DNA of 64,000 nucleotides from Isochrysis galbana (Eukaryota > Haptophyta > Isochrysidales > Isochrysidaceae), in contig CM030934.1 in assembly GCA_018136815.1 (NCBI GenBank), positions 962,979 to 1,026,978 of the forward strand, given 5' to 3'. The translations under genes were made by a program, and so were the position numbers. A model generated the notes under the pieces. That model was not told the origin of the DNA. It saw only the letters and a list, made by a program, of their open reading frames with translations, and did no database searches. How positions within the stretch are numbered: position 1 is the stretch's first letter; every line of letters starts with the position of its first letter. Below, piece by piece: positions 51,364 to 63,322 of the stretch.

Positions 51364-54300
51364 TTACAATTCATCCCTTGGGTGACTGGCGCCATGTTCT
51401 TCTAAGCCTCTCTGTGAGCGCTCCTCTATAGCCTTCGCCGTGTTGTCAAGGCGTGTCCATCGCGTGCCAATTACTCGAGTAGCCTGCACAAGGGCAGTTG
51501 AGGTGAGGCATAGAACCAAATGATGTGTGCAGAGAGTGCGGAATCCAGGCGGAGCATAAGCGAAAGGGATTCTCACCTGATTCAGCTTGGGCTCTTTGGT
51601 GAGAGGGTTGTTGCAAAGGTCGATCGTCTTTGCTGTAGGCTTCGACGCGTTGCCACACCATGTCTCGCACCAAAGCCACTCCTCTGGCAGCGAGTGTATA
51701 GGCACCACGTGCTGCGCGTAGTTGGGCAGGTCTTGATCGAGATTGGCGAGCGAGTTGGGATCTTTGGAGAGCGAGTCGTAGAAGACGCGATACTGGTCGC
51801 CGTATCCGCGTCGTCGGAACTTGTGCAGGTCCACAACAAACAGAGCCGAGATGTGGTAAGGCCGACCTTGCAGGTGATCATGCCAATACCCTTGGGCGAA
51901 AAAGCGGAAGCCCGTCGTGTCGGGATTCGCATCCCGCCGGCAAAAGGGCGTCATGGCAACAGCTGCTTTGCCGGGCATCTTCATATCCCATAGCTCTCCT
52001 ACGTCTGCATTGACAACCTGAGCAAATGGTGGAGGCAAGCTAGTGGGGTGTAGGCCGGGCGTCGCTCGTGCGAGGCAGCGTCGCAAGGAGACAAGGATGG
52101 GAAAGATAGGGGACAAGCCATGAGAATGAAATTCCGTCCGGTCCGAACCTCAGCATCCCCACCTGGTCGGCGTCAATGTATATGATCTTCTTGACAGAAA
52201 GCGGGAACATCACGTCGAGGAAAAGAATCTTGTAGCCCCAGATGATGCGTTGCTTTTCCGTCTGCTTGTGGAGCCACGTGGGCCACTGATATTGGACGAG
52301 GCCATACTCAAAGCCTAGGGCGTTTGAAAGGGCTGGAAGCGCCCCAATGAATGCCGGCGATAGGAAGTTCTTGAGGAGCCAGAATTTCACGCGCCGCTGC
52401 GTCTTCTCGAGAACTGATTGCATCATGATTTTGAGGAAGCGCTCATATAGATGTCCAGACGCGAGAGAGAAGATATGCACGGTATTGTCGTCGGCGCCGC
52501 CAACATCATCAACGCCGCCGCTCGACCACCACTTGCTCATCGAGCCCATCATCCCAGATGTTCCGCGGTCGGATTCGGCGCCCGCGCCGTTAGCAGACTT
52601 ATCGTCGACGAGCAGGGAAGCGCTTTCTTTTCCCGGACGCTTTTGGGTGAGCAGGAGCACGTGTTCTCCGGAGAAGTCTGACATCGTCACGCGGAGTGCG
52701 CGGGTCGGGAACAGCTCTTCCGGCCTGATGGCAAGCTTGCGCCCTCCAGCACCCAGCGCACGAGTCGAGTGACCAGCTGCAAGGAGCGGCGTTGCAGTTT
52801 TGATGGTGAAGATCTCCGACGACGGCCCAGGGGCAAGAGCAAGATCCCACACACCAGGTGCGGCCTTCAACTGGAAGTAACCCAAATTAGACATGACAAG
52901 CGTGTCGGTGACATGAGGCGTGGCAGGAGTTCCTAGCAGGAGCTGTAATCCATTCGGAGGTATGTGTGACCCAACGTCCTCACACCGACCTAGGGACCAA
53001 GCAAGTCAAAGGAAGGTGAGCGAGGCACGGCGCCAAGAAATGCTTGGCGAAGTTGACCGAAGGCCGGGCGCTCCCGCCAGCTTCAACGTCACGCCCCTCG
53101 GCTCAGCTAGAGTAGCTCACCCGTGATGAGCAGCGAGGCGAGCTCATACGATGCAGAGAGTGTCCGCCGATCGCCCAATTCTGCGAGCCGGATGTTGTCC
53201 ATGTCATATGCTGCTTCGGTGCACTCGAGTAGCCATGCCTCTGGTGCGTCCACGTGGAGGGTGAGAACCTGTGGCCATAGAATAGAGAGGCATGAATTGG
53301 AGGGCCTAGCCATGTAGACAATGGCAGCACAGCTTGCCACGTCAACGGAGATAGCGCCCACATTTCATGTGAGCGCAATGTGGGTACACCTCGCGCGCTC
53401 TTGCCCGGCAAGACGAAAGATGCTCACCTGCGGCGTACGAAGGGCTGCGAAGACGGCGCGATCGACGACAGGCGCCAGAGATCGACCGGACTCGTCGAAT
53501 CTGGGCTCGAGCGACACGACATAGCGATAAAATGACTCAAGAGGGAATGTGTCGATTTTGAGCTTAGGGTTGAGGTGAAGTGTCACACCGAGCCCGAGCG
53601 CCGACTGGAGAGCCATCAGCACGGGAACAGAGCGCTGCGCCTCCCTCGACAAGGGGTCGAGAATAACGACCAACTCGAGCGCCTCACCGGGGCCAAAGCC
53701 TGGTAGTCTCACGCAGGCGGCGCCACACGGGATTTCAGACGCTCGGAAGCCGGTGTCCGCCGCGCCACCTGCAGCAGCCTCGCGTGTGCCCCTCGCCAGC
53801 GCCGCCGCAGCAAACATCATGAGGTCAGTGCGCCACGCCTGTGCGGCCGCATCAGAAGCGCTAGCAGAGCCCTCTGCTCCGTGTGTAGCGCCTGGAGGCT
53901 GCATCTTTGCAATGATGGCGGCGGGTGCCTGCGCCCGCTGCCGATACTCAAATTCTGCGAGGAGGGCCATGTCGATTGCGTCGAGCTGCCACGCAGAGTC
54001 CGCTTCGATCAGGCGGCCATTTGTGACGATCGCGGGAGACGTGGGCAGCGAAATCGTTTCTACAAGATCTGCGTGGCTTTTGCCGGTCGTGCTTCGAAAG
54101 GTATCGGCCGTGGGCAGCAGCAGCGGCGAGGAACTCTGCGAAGGGAAGAGATCGGGCAGCGCCTCGACGAGCATCTCGTCGCTGAGCGGCTGCTCCGCCT
54201 GTGCCGCCGTAAGCAAAAGGGCGAGCATGCGCCGTATTTTGTCGAGCGAGGGCGACGAGCCCGTATCATCGGCGGCAGCGTCCGCTCGCATCATGAATAG

Positions 54301-57183
54301 CTCCCATGCGGCCGCGGCTGAGGCGTGTCGCGCACGCCCCGTAGCATTCTCTCCGCTGACGGGCGAGTGGAGGACAGCGAGACGCATGCGGCCGCCGACT
54401 GTGTTCTCCATTGCACCGACGGCATGCGAGACGAGCTCCACGTGGCGGGCAACAGAGAGGTCAACTATCAAGAGCTGCGAGACCGGCCGCATTATCGCCT
54501 CAATCGCAGCACCATCATGACTGACACCCTCGCCGCCCTCTTCCTCGTCAGATTCTTGCCATCGACCGGAAGCCTCGGCGGCGGGCGGGGTGTGCATCCA
54601 ACGTAATTGAGAGAAAACTCGGTGCGGCCGCAGGTTCACGAGGTGAATGGCTTCCGCTGGCTGAAGCAGTGCCTCGTTGTAGCGAGGGAACGTCGCCGTC
54701 GCGTTGGCAATGACCTCAAGGGGATCAGCAGCATCATCAGTCAAGACGCCCGCCCGCACAAGCCCAGTAACAGTCCGCACCTCCGCCGAAAGGGTCGACA
54801 TGATCTCTTGCTCGAAGTTGCCTCCGCCCAGCTTCACGAGCCGCCCGTTGAGGAGCAGCAGCGGCTCCGCCATAGGTAGGCCTTTCTCACGCAGGAATGC
54901 GAGACCGCGAGTCGCGTCGGTGTCATAGTCAGTAAGCTTCCCAGAGGCAATCTCCGAGAAAGCAGCGGCGGCGTCGATCTTCTTTTTCTGCGAGCTCTGT
55001 GCCGCCCCCTCGAAGGCCGCGAGGAGGTGCTCGCGTGACATGGGCTCGAGCTGGGGTGGGCCACCGAACATTGCGAACATGCCGCCGCCGATTTCACGCA
55101 CCTGCGAAGGGCGTGGAGAGGAGGCATGCGGTCAGGCGCGATCAGTAGCCGAAGCTGACTTGGAATGCATGCGATTTGGGTCGCGTTGCCGCAGTATGCC
55201 TTGCCACGAAGATTGGTTGCCCAACACATAGTAAGAGAGCTATGGACGCGTCGCGCCTCTAGGCTACTCCCGCCCGCATGGCGTCCATCCCATGCGTACC
55301 TCCCTCGTCAAACCAAGGAAACGGGCCGCGATAGTGGCTCCCATCTTTTTGCGGCAGAAGGCGTGGAGCTTCGTGAGCAGTGCTCCCAACTCTTGCTCCT
55401 CCCTCTCTTCCTCACTCAGCCCTCCCATTGATGCGGCATGGTCGACGTGGCTAGCATCGTTGCGATCTCCGTCTGCCGTTCTCGCCGCGCCCGTCCTTGT
55501 GCTTGCGAGAAGCGCGCCCGGAGCCAGGACAACTCCAAGACGGATAGGTGCCCCCTGATTGTACAGATCCGACATGTAGCTCAGGACCGCCTGGCCCTGC
55601 TCCGTCGACGGATCCAACACGAAGACCATTGTGAACACATTCTTGCGGCAAAACGATATCTGCCCCCATGGGTTCGGGCGCAGGAGCTCGCGTACTGAGG
55701 GCGGCCACCGCGAATACCTCCGGTCCTTGGCGATGTCGTTGAGCATGTGCACTGCATGCGCGTCAGCCGCCGAGATTCGCAGAGAGCTTGAGGGTGCGGG
55801 CAGCGCGAGCAGGGTGCGGATGCCATCCGGAGGGACCCCGACGCTCGCTAGGGCGTCAACTGTGCGCATCTCTCGCGTAAGCGTGGTGAGCAGAGAGGCC
55901 AGATCGTTGTCCTCGACGAGAGGCAGCGCGCGACCATTAAGGAATGCCCCAGCGAAACGCGGCCCCCACACTGCCGATTGCAGGTGGTCGACCTCTGCGG
56001 CGAGCTCGCGCGGCACCCGCAACTTGGACAGCGAGCGAGCAATGAAGGGGAAGTTTTGACAGATGTCGCGCAACGTGCGCAGCGGCTCCGCGGCCGAGAG
56101 CACACGCGACGATGCCTGGAGGCCAAGGTCTTGAAGGGCCCAAACCTTGAGCTCAGAGGCATCCTGCGACAGCGCCGCAGTGTCAAGCTCGTCCCGTAGC
56201 GACGCAAGCGACGCCTCGAGGTCTGGCCGCCGCTGCAAGAGCGAGCGGAAGAAGAAGCCGTGCCGCTCTTCATCATCCTCAGCCCCGAAGCCGTTGGGAT
56301 CCATGTCATCGCGATCGCCCATGCTGCCGAGATTCGCAATCTCCTGGTCGTCCATCGCCTTGTATTCCATGTTCTTGATGGCAAGAAGCACGCCGTAGCC
56401 TTGCAGCGTCTGGCGCGGCTCATCTCCCTCTGCAACGTCGCCCACGCTGTGCGACGCCGTCGACGCGATCAGCGGGCGCAGCACATACCTGATCTGCCCG
56501 GCGGCGGCGGCACTGGAGAGCGCTGCATGCGCCACGCGATACTGCTCGGAGCCGAGAGGCGCGTAGAGAACGACGAGCGGTGCGTTGCCGCTGCCTCGAC
56601 TAGCTGGCCCGTAGAGCTGGTCGACGGAGAGCGGGTCAGCAACGGAGAGTACCCTCTCCGCGTGGATTTCGGGGACAGCGGCGCATGCGCCGACGCGTGT
56701 GCGCGCGTCGGCGAGCGCCACGTTGACCAGTGGTGCGACGTCGGCCGCGCTCCCATCGGCGGGCAGCACGTGCGCGCGGCCGCACGCGTGGAGCCACGTG
56801 GCCGTGTCGTGTGGCACTGCAAACTGTGCCGCCTCCGTCACTCCAATCTGCCTCCACATCTCAACGCGCGGCGAGAAGACGTGGGCCGAGAGGAGCACGC
56901 GGAGCAGTCGGAGCCGTAGCGGCGAAAGGAGTGACTCTCCTGCGTGCTCGATGGCGCGGAGTGTGTGCTGGTCGGTCGCACCGGCGGGCGGAGCGCGATA
57001 CGCCTCGGCAAAGCGCCAGAAGAGTCCCTCATCCGCCATGAACTCTGCGGCCTCGAGTTCGAGCGGCGTGGCGGCCCAGCGGGCGGAGAGCGAGATCTCG
57101 ATGTTCTTGGGCTTGAGCTCGGCGGCGCACGCGGCGCTGAGCAGCAGCAGCGGCAACATCGCGCACCAACCAACCTGAGGCAT
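51364..57183 (-). CDS. UGGT: UDP-glucose:glycoprotein glucosyltransferase, six exons
   Basis: ER-lumen folding sensor that re-glucosylates N-glycans of misfolded glycoproteins so that calnexin/calreticulin rebind them. Exons: 57183-55300, 55101-53428, 53268-53121, 52989-52163, 52017-51577 and 51483-51364; all introns are GT-AG and phases match, giving about 1697 residues (family usually 1500-1650). The signal peptide is [22 protein letters not shown] long N-terminal region corresponds to the thioredoxin-like folding-sensor domains. The beta-sandwich part includes [37 protein letters not shown] and [18 protein letters not shown]. The GT24 catalytic domain has [43 protein letters not shown] and IIYIDADQ with the DxD motif, then [18 protein letters not shown] and [18 protein letters not shown] and KTIDLCNNP. 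It ends HPRDEL, an ER-retrieval signal of the KDEL type. Nothing is missing, so the enzyme should be active. Confidence 0.95.
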
Positions 57184-57500
57184 TGCACTCGCACCCCCTT
57201 CCCCCCAAATCTCTTTCTCTCTCTCTCTCTCCCCCTCCCTCCCTCCCTCCCTCCCTCCCTCGCTCTCTCCCCCGCCCTCCCTTTTCTCGTCCTCCCTCCT
57301 TCTGTCTCCCTCTCTACGCTCTCCCTCCTCTCTGTCCCTCTCCCTCTCTCTTCTTCCCTGGGTTCCCCGCCCTCTCCCCCCTCTCTCCTCTCTGTTCTGT
57401 CGCTCGCCCCCCCCCCCCCCCCCTTCTCCCCGTCTTCTCTAACTTTTTACTTTTAAAGTCTACTCCCCCCCCCCCCCCCCCCCCCCCAGCCCAGTACTCC
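57184..57500. repeat. Pyrimidine-rich tract with C homopolymers
   Basis: CT-rich from the base next to the UGGT start codon, with C runs of 15 or more near 57409 and 57467. It is purine-rich on the UGGT coding strand. Confidence 0.9.
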
Positions 57501-58342
57501 CCGCGCCCCCAGCCTCCGCGGGAGGCCCCTCTCGGCGCCGCGCTCACGGTGCAACCAGTCGAGTAAAGTAGGGGGAGTAAAGAAAGTACGAGAGCAGAAG
57601 TGATAGGTGCTCGTACTGGTTTCGTCAGCGTTTTCTTGTCTGTGCTAGTTTAACCCTAGTGCTGAGGGGTCCAAGCCAACGACGGCAACGGAGCCCCTAC
57701 CCCGCGGTGGGGGTGTGCGCGGTTTAGGCCCAGGCACAATTATCTAGATAAGCTTTTGGATATTTGGGTGCACTTTTAGCCCATTTGCCATTTGGATATC
57801 TCCGGATATTTGGGCCGGTCATAGGCCCCGGCGACCAATACCGGGGGGGGCAATATCAAGGAAGGGGGCCAATACCAAGGGGGGCCGGGAGTGAGGGATC
57901 GTGGAGCGGGGCGGGAGTCGCGGCACCGCGGATGGGATCACCGCATGACTCTTGGCTCTTGGTTACTTAGTAAATGGGTAAATGGCCCTGTTTACGTGAA
58001 TAGTGAGTACGTCTGTGCACGCCACCGTGAACCAGAACGACCCGACATCGACGATGGACGATGGAAGCGGGTGAGGCCTGAGCGAGCCCGCTCTCCGCTG
58101 CGCTGCCCGTTATTGTGCCTGCCCGCGGCGGCGGCCGCGCGCGATGGCGCGACTCACAGACACCCTGACACCCTATGTCGATATGTCGATGCAGGTCCCA
58201 GCGCACGAACCCGCGCAGCCAGGGCAGTCGCCGAAGATGCGAACGAGAACATCGAGCTGGAGCGCGCACGCGATGAGCGCATGGGCACGGAGGAAGTCGA
58301 GAGCGAGCACGTAGGCGACAGCGATGGCGAGAGCAGCGAGGT

Positions 58343-58373
<31 letters not shown>

Positions 58374-58590
58374 AAGGCTAGGGCTGGGTTAAGCCCGTTA
58401 ACAAGTTAATACCATTAATACCCAGTAATGGGCAACATCTTACCTGTTAACACCCAGCCCAAAACTAAACCTGTTAATGTGCTGAGTTTGGGCCCTCTGA
58501 GAAACTCAAAATTGCCTGTTATTGTACCATTAATGAGCACTTGTGGGAGGGGCTCCGAGCACCAGCAGTTGACCTCGCGTTGGGCGCTTA
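57501..58590. other. Intergenic, no supported gene
   Basis: Contains GGATATTTGGG motifs near 57758 and 57798, and a (GACGAG)n hexanucleotide at 58340-58374 within an acidic open frame (57891-58409) without recognisable domains. Confidence 0.35.
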
Positions 58591-59838
58591 TCGCCGGGAG
58601 CCCGCAGCGCGAGCCCCGGCGGCGGTGTGAGAGCTGCGCGCCGCGCCGCCATCGCGCTACGCCATTACAAGATGATTAAAAGATACCCAGGGGGGACTGC
58701 CACATAAGGCACGCTAACACTAACGGTATAGAACCACAAACAAACTACAAACGCCACATTGGACATGGTGTAAGGCTGTAAGACACCCTGTGATACCCCC
58801 TCCTAAGCGGAGTACGGATGAGATCCAACTGACGCTTACACAAACACAAATTGAACACAAACAAATGTCAAATGTGAATGGAAAAGCAAGTTGCAACTTG
58901 GCCAACAACTAGGGGCAATCTTTCCCAAAGGAACGGCCCCTCCCAACAGGGGGGAAGAGAGAAGAGACTGCGGCGCAGCCGAGCCAGTCAGATGGACTGA
59001 CCCTCCCAGCCGGGGAGGAGAGAGAAGAGATGACCATGCACCATGCAGCCAAGTGGTAAGTAAGAGGGACCGCGAACCCTCCAGCGAGGGAGCAGCCGAG
59101 TGGTCAAAGCGATAGACCCTCCCAGTGGGGGAGGAGAGAGAAAGAAGACGGCGCAACCAAGCCGGTCAGATGGACCGACCCTCCCAGTTGGGGAGGAGAG
59201 AGAAGGTACGGCAGCGCAACAAAGAAGAGGCCCAGCGGGACCCCAACTCTCCCAAACAAAAGGAGGGGGGAGAGGCGGAGAGAAAGAGAAAGAGGGGCAC
59301 TCACCAGACGGGGCACTCGCCCAGCATTGGATCGAGCAGCGATCAACGGGGCCAGCTCGCGCGAGCGCGCGCGAGCGAGGCGAAGCAATGTGGGCAGGGG
59401 GTGCAAACAAGGATCAATGAGATCCATTCCCATTCCCTCCCGAGCAAGGGGCCCAGAGGGACCACCTCCCCCAGAGGGGGAGAGAGAGAGGGAGAGAGGA
59501 GGCTCGCTACCATGCGTCGCCATGCAGCCATGCAGCGCAAAGCGACTGCGCGAGCGCGCGCAGCTCGCGGCGGTCCGCGAGAGTCGGCTCAGCAAGCCCA
59601 GCCCTGCCCCTCTACCTGGGTGGGAGCTCCATCTCGCCGGGAGCCCGCAGCGCGAGCCCCGGCGGCGGTGTGAGAGCTGCGCGCCGCGCCGCCATCGCGC
59701 TACGCCATTACAAGATGATTAAAAGATACCCAGGGGGGACTGCCACATAAGGCACGCTAACACTAACGGTATAGAACCACAAACAAACTACAAACGCCAC
59801 ATTGGACATGGTGTAAGGCTGTAAGACACCCTGTGATA
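58591..59838. repeat. 205-bp exact direct repeats flanking 838 bp
   Basis: 58591-58795 and 59634-59838 are the same sequence (start TCGCCGGGAGCCCGCAGCGC, end AGACACCCTGTGATA). The 838 bp between contain degenerate units of about 60-65 bp, each with a small hairpin CCTCCCAG/GGGGAGG, and segments like AGCCGAGTGGTCAAAGCGAT that resemble a tRNA A-box. No open reading frame of interest. It could be a TRIM/LARD-type terminal-repeat element or a plain segmental duplication; the ends are not TG...CA. Confidence 0.8.
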
Positions 59839-60993
59839 GCGCTGGAGGCATAGGAGCGTTCAGAGCGGCCGCGCTCCGCGCGCACCACCAACTTATCGAA
59901 ATGTAGATAGTAACTATAGATGGTACATAGATAGCATTCACATCCTCTTACGAGCACTACACACTACACTATGCACGAGAGCCACACACCAAGACACCAC
60001 ACACGCCGTGTCTTCACCCCTATCTCCCTAGTAGTGCACGGGGGGAGTCGCCTGATGGCGGGGGGAGAAGGGCCGGGGGAGTGGGGGTGTAGAACGTTTT
60101 TGCTGCGTGAAAAGAAAGCTGAAAGCTGAAAGCAGAGGGCGTCCACGGCCGCGTGTGCGGTGCGAATATCAAAAAGGTTTATTTATTAGGTGCCCCCTTT
60201 TCACGCTCATTTTGCGCACGTTTCAAACTAAGTTTATACTTGGTTGACCCATGGGGGGGCACGAGCCCCCCCCTCTCTCCACTCCTCCCCTGCCATGGGG
60301 GAGGAACCACCCATCCTCCTGGCACGCCTGATGGCTTGCCAGGAGGCCACTGCCCTACTGACCCACTCCCTTCCCCACAGGCTCGCCCCATTCGCCCATC
60401 CTGGCCCCTCGTGACCAGCCCATCGCTCCAACCCCCCCTCCCCCCCTGGTCGACAGGCAGACAGGTGCAGATTGGGGGCCCCAGAGGCCGAGGAGCGCCA
60501 GCGAGGGAGAGGCAGGGGAGGCCAGGGCCCAGTCCCAGCCTCCTCTGCCCCCAGAGCTGGCCTCCAGGAGCCACCAGGGGTCGCCAGAGGGCAGCTGCAG
60601 GCCTGCCGCAGGCGCGCCATCGCGCGTGCCGCAGGAGAGGGGAGAGAGAGCGCGGAGAAGGGGGTGGGCGGAGCGAGAGCTCCGCTCACCGAAAAATAGG
60701 TAAGTCCCGCACCTGTTTACAGGATAAGTCGGGGCTGAGGCCGCCTCCCACTCGGCGACACAGGAGGAAGGGGGGGAATGATCACCGGGGGGAGGCGCGG
60801 GCCACCGGACCATATCTAAGCCCATCACCCCTATCCCCCTAGTAGTGCACGGGGGGAGTCGCCTTATGGCGGGGGGAGAAGGGCCGGGGAAGTGGGGGTG
60901 TAGAAAGTTTCCTACGTGAGTAGAAAGTAGAGGGTCCACGGCCGCGTGTGCGGTGAGACTATTAAAAGGTTTATTTATTCATTCTGCGCACGT
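59839..60993. repeat. Retroposon copy between duplicated flanks
   Basis: 60012-60232 and 60826-60992 share CCTAGTAGTGCACGGGGGGA, GTCCACGGCCGCGTGTGCGG, AAAGGTTTATTTATT and TGCGCACGTTTC. Between them, from 60232, lies a copy of the CTAAGTTTATACTT-tip family very like 49131-49840. The arrangement is a tandem duplication of about 0.8 kb that contains the repeat's 3' end. Confidence 0.7.
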
Positions 60994-61086
60994 TTCTGTC
61001 GCCCGTCTCCATCGATCGTACGTCTACAAGGCACCAAGGTACCCCTACACACTGATGAGCAAAAACCAACAACCACATGGTCAACC

Positions 61087-62472
61087 CTACACACCCATCG
61101 AGAGGCCCGACGAAGCAGTGGTGTTGCCCCAGGTGTTCACACCGCCGCCGCCGCCGCCGCTGACACGCCGCTGCCCGAGAGATGCTGGGACCATCCCGCT
61201 GACACTAGCCAGTCCAGATCCTGAGAATTCAACACCGGAAAGTATGGGGGAGTGTGTGAGGTTGTGGCACCGCAATGAGTAGCGCCACAAACATAAAGCA
61301 CGCGGTTTCATCCAACAATGCGCAAGACATGTTTCCAGGGAAAATGAGCGCGATTTCCCTCCAGCTGCATTACAAATGGATGGCAACAAGGCTAGGATGC
61401 GAAGCTTACCGTCATTCTCTCCGTTCTCATGAGCCAATCGAGGCGGCAGCACATGTTGTGCTGGCGTCCGATCGATCTCGCCGTCAGCATAGAGGATCAC
61501 TGGCTGACCTAGCCGTGTCAATTGGGCTACCTGCGCGGGCGAGGGGTGTGGTGGGTTCGGTGGGTCGAGGGTTGGGGTTGAGACCACGAGCGCACAGCAA
61601 CGATGTCGTGGCATGCGTTCTGGCTTGGGTAGTGCCACATCTGCTGGAGTGCCTAGAGAAGTAGTGAGAGCGTACAGATCGTTCGAGATGAAAGAGGTTG
61701 ATCAGGATCATTTTGAAGACGTTAGTGACGTTGATGGGCACCGACGGCGCACAGAAGATGAGAGGGGAGTTGATAGCCTTGGCAAATTGATGTGACATCC
61801 ACAAGACGTGTTGCTGCTCCTCGACGGGTGCCTCAAGCATCAAGTCAAACTTGCAGCCGACCAGGAGAGGCATGGCGCACTTGTTGCGCTCCCGGGCCTT
61901 CTGGTGCCACACCCGGATCGAATCGAGCGTCTCGGGCTTGGAAAGATCAAACAATAGAAGCATCGCTGCTGCATCATTGCACACAAGCGGCAGCATAGAC
62001 TCGAAGTCCTTGTGCCCGCCGATGTCCCAGATGGAGAAGGTCACCTCATGGCCACGAAGGCTCACTGACTTCTCCATGAAATTGACCCCCTGACACGGAA
62101 GAGCATGCATGAGCCTGGGGGAACACGCGCAGATTGAGAGAAGACTGTGTGTCGGAGACAGTGCGGCCGACGCTGTTCCCACACGCTCACCTGCGTCTGC
62201 AGCTCGGTGTCGTCAAACGTGCACTCCACAAACCGGTTCATGAGGGAGGTCTTCCCGACCTGTAGCCCAGCCCGACGCACACTCGTCATGAACGACACGG
62301 CAGAATGATCAGCGCGCACAGCAGCGTGAAAGGCTGTGCTCATGCGCTGAGAGCAGGGCTGCTTCACCTGGCTGTCCCCGAGCAGAGCCACTTTGACGAG
62401 GGGCGGTGCAGTGGTGGCTGCACCTGCAGGGCCTGCCTCGGAGTAGGCGCTCGCGCGGCCCGTCTTGCACAT
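61087..62472 (-). CDS. Spg1/Tem1-family small GTPase, five exons
   Basis: Ras-superfamily GTPase related to fission yeast Spg1 and budding yeast Tem1, which trigger septation or mitotic exit from the spindle pole; plants and algae keep the family. Exons: 62472-62368, 62259-62191, 62089-61676, 61530-61410 and 61220-61087; GT-AG introns, matching phases, 280 residues. The P-loop is split by intron 1: KVALLGDSQ then VGKTSLMNRFVE (GDSQVGKTS). Switch I and II follow with TQGVNFMEKSVSLRG and FSIWDIGGHKDFESMLPLVC, where DxGG-x-x-x-F is the family mark and His replaces the usual catalytic Gln position. The G4 motif is altered: VGCKFDL rather than the family's VGTKYD. Then LIFCAPSVPINVTNVFKMI and the C-terminal LERSVAQLTRLGQPVILY, spaced as in Spg1 only when exons 3 and 4 are joined. 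A Gly-rich tail follows, without a prenylation CaaX box, as in Spg1. Confidence 0.88.
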
Positions 62473-63065
62473 CGGTGGACGAGAGGTGGGATGGGGGTGA
62501 GGGGGAGAGGCTGGAGGGGGTTTGCTGCGCGAGCTCGAGGGCCGAGCGCGGGGGCTGTCTGGCGAGGAAGCCCGAGGAGTGGAGACAGAGATGAGAGAGG
62601 GGGGAGAGGGAAGGCGCCGTTCGCTCGCCCCCCAAAAGGCAAAAGGCGCCGCCCAAAAAGGTACCCCGCTTTTTTACTCCTCAAGGTGGTCCGCGGATAA
62701 GAGGGCCCACCCCCCGGTATAAACTTTCTCCTACGGTTCCCGGGACCGTGGCAATGAGCGCTGGGGGCTGGGGGCAGTCAGAGGCCTTTCCACGTACAAC
62801 TCTTGCTGGGAGGGGAGGTGGGGCTCAGGGGTCGAATCCTCGTCAGTCCCCTCCCCCCCAGGGATGCTGCCAGCCTCGCCGAAGCCTCCTGGGTCATACC
62901 GATTGCCATGCACCATGCAGGGATGCATGCAGGGCCATCGTGAGCCCCAGAGCCAGCCACACCCCAGCGGCGGCCACGCCCGCCACCCGTCACTTTCGTG
63001 TAATTCCGGGGGTGGGCCCTCTCATCTCTCATCCGCGGACCACCTTAAAGTGTTTTCCTTCTCAA
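62473..63065. other. Intergenic: purine-rich leader, then unassigned
   Basis: 62473-62615 is G/A-rich on the plus strand (pyrimidine-rich on the GTPase coding strand). At 62825-62840 GGGGTCGAATCCTCG resembles a Pol III B-box, but I found no matching A-box or cloverleaf, so no tRNA gene is called. Confidence 0.4.
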
Positions 63066-63180
63066 AACTAAGTTTACACTATATACTTGGTTCACCCATG
63101 GGCCATGGGGGGGCACGAGCGCACGAGCCCCCCCCCTCTCCACTCCTCCCCTGCCGTGGGGAAAGAACCACCCAAAACCC
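63066..63180 (+). repeat. CTAAGTTTATACTT-tip family fragment
   Basis: AACTAAGTTTACACTATATACTTGGTTCACCCATGG... repeats the family start with a short internal duplication, then CACGAGCCCCCCCC and CACTCCTCCCCTGCC. It is truncated after about 110 bp. Confidence 0.7.
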
Positions 63181-63322
63181 AAAAAATAATAAAACATCTG
63201 AGCGTTAGTCGTTAGTATCGCGGTGGTGCCCATCAGGGAACCACCGCGGCTTGGGCGAGGCAGAGCGCCATCGCCGATCGCATCGCCGACCGTATATCGC
63301 AGGATAAGCCTCATCGACCTCA

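Noticed and set aside
57891..58409. 172-codon acidic open frame
   Set aside because: No domain; the acidic end comes from a GACGAG hexanucleotide repeat and the upstream part lacks coding character.
60153..60842. 229-codon open frame in the retroposon copy
   Set aside because: The parallel copy at 49131-49840 has frame-breaking indels and no similar protein; the sequence is low-complexity.
62820..62850. Possible tRNA gene from a B-box-like GGGTCGAATCC
   Set aside because: No acceptor stem or A-box at the right distance and no cloverleaf can be drawn.
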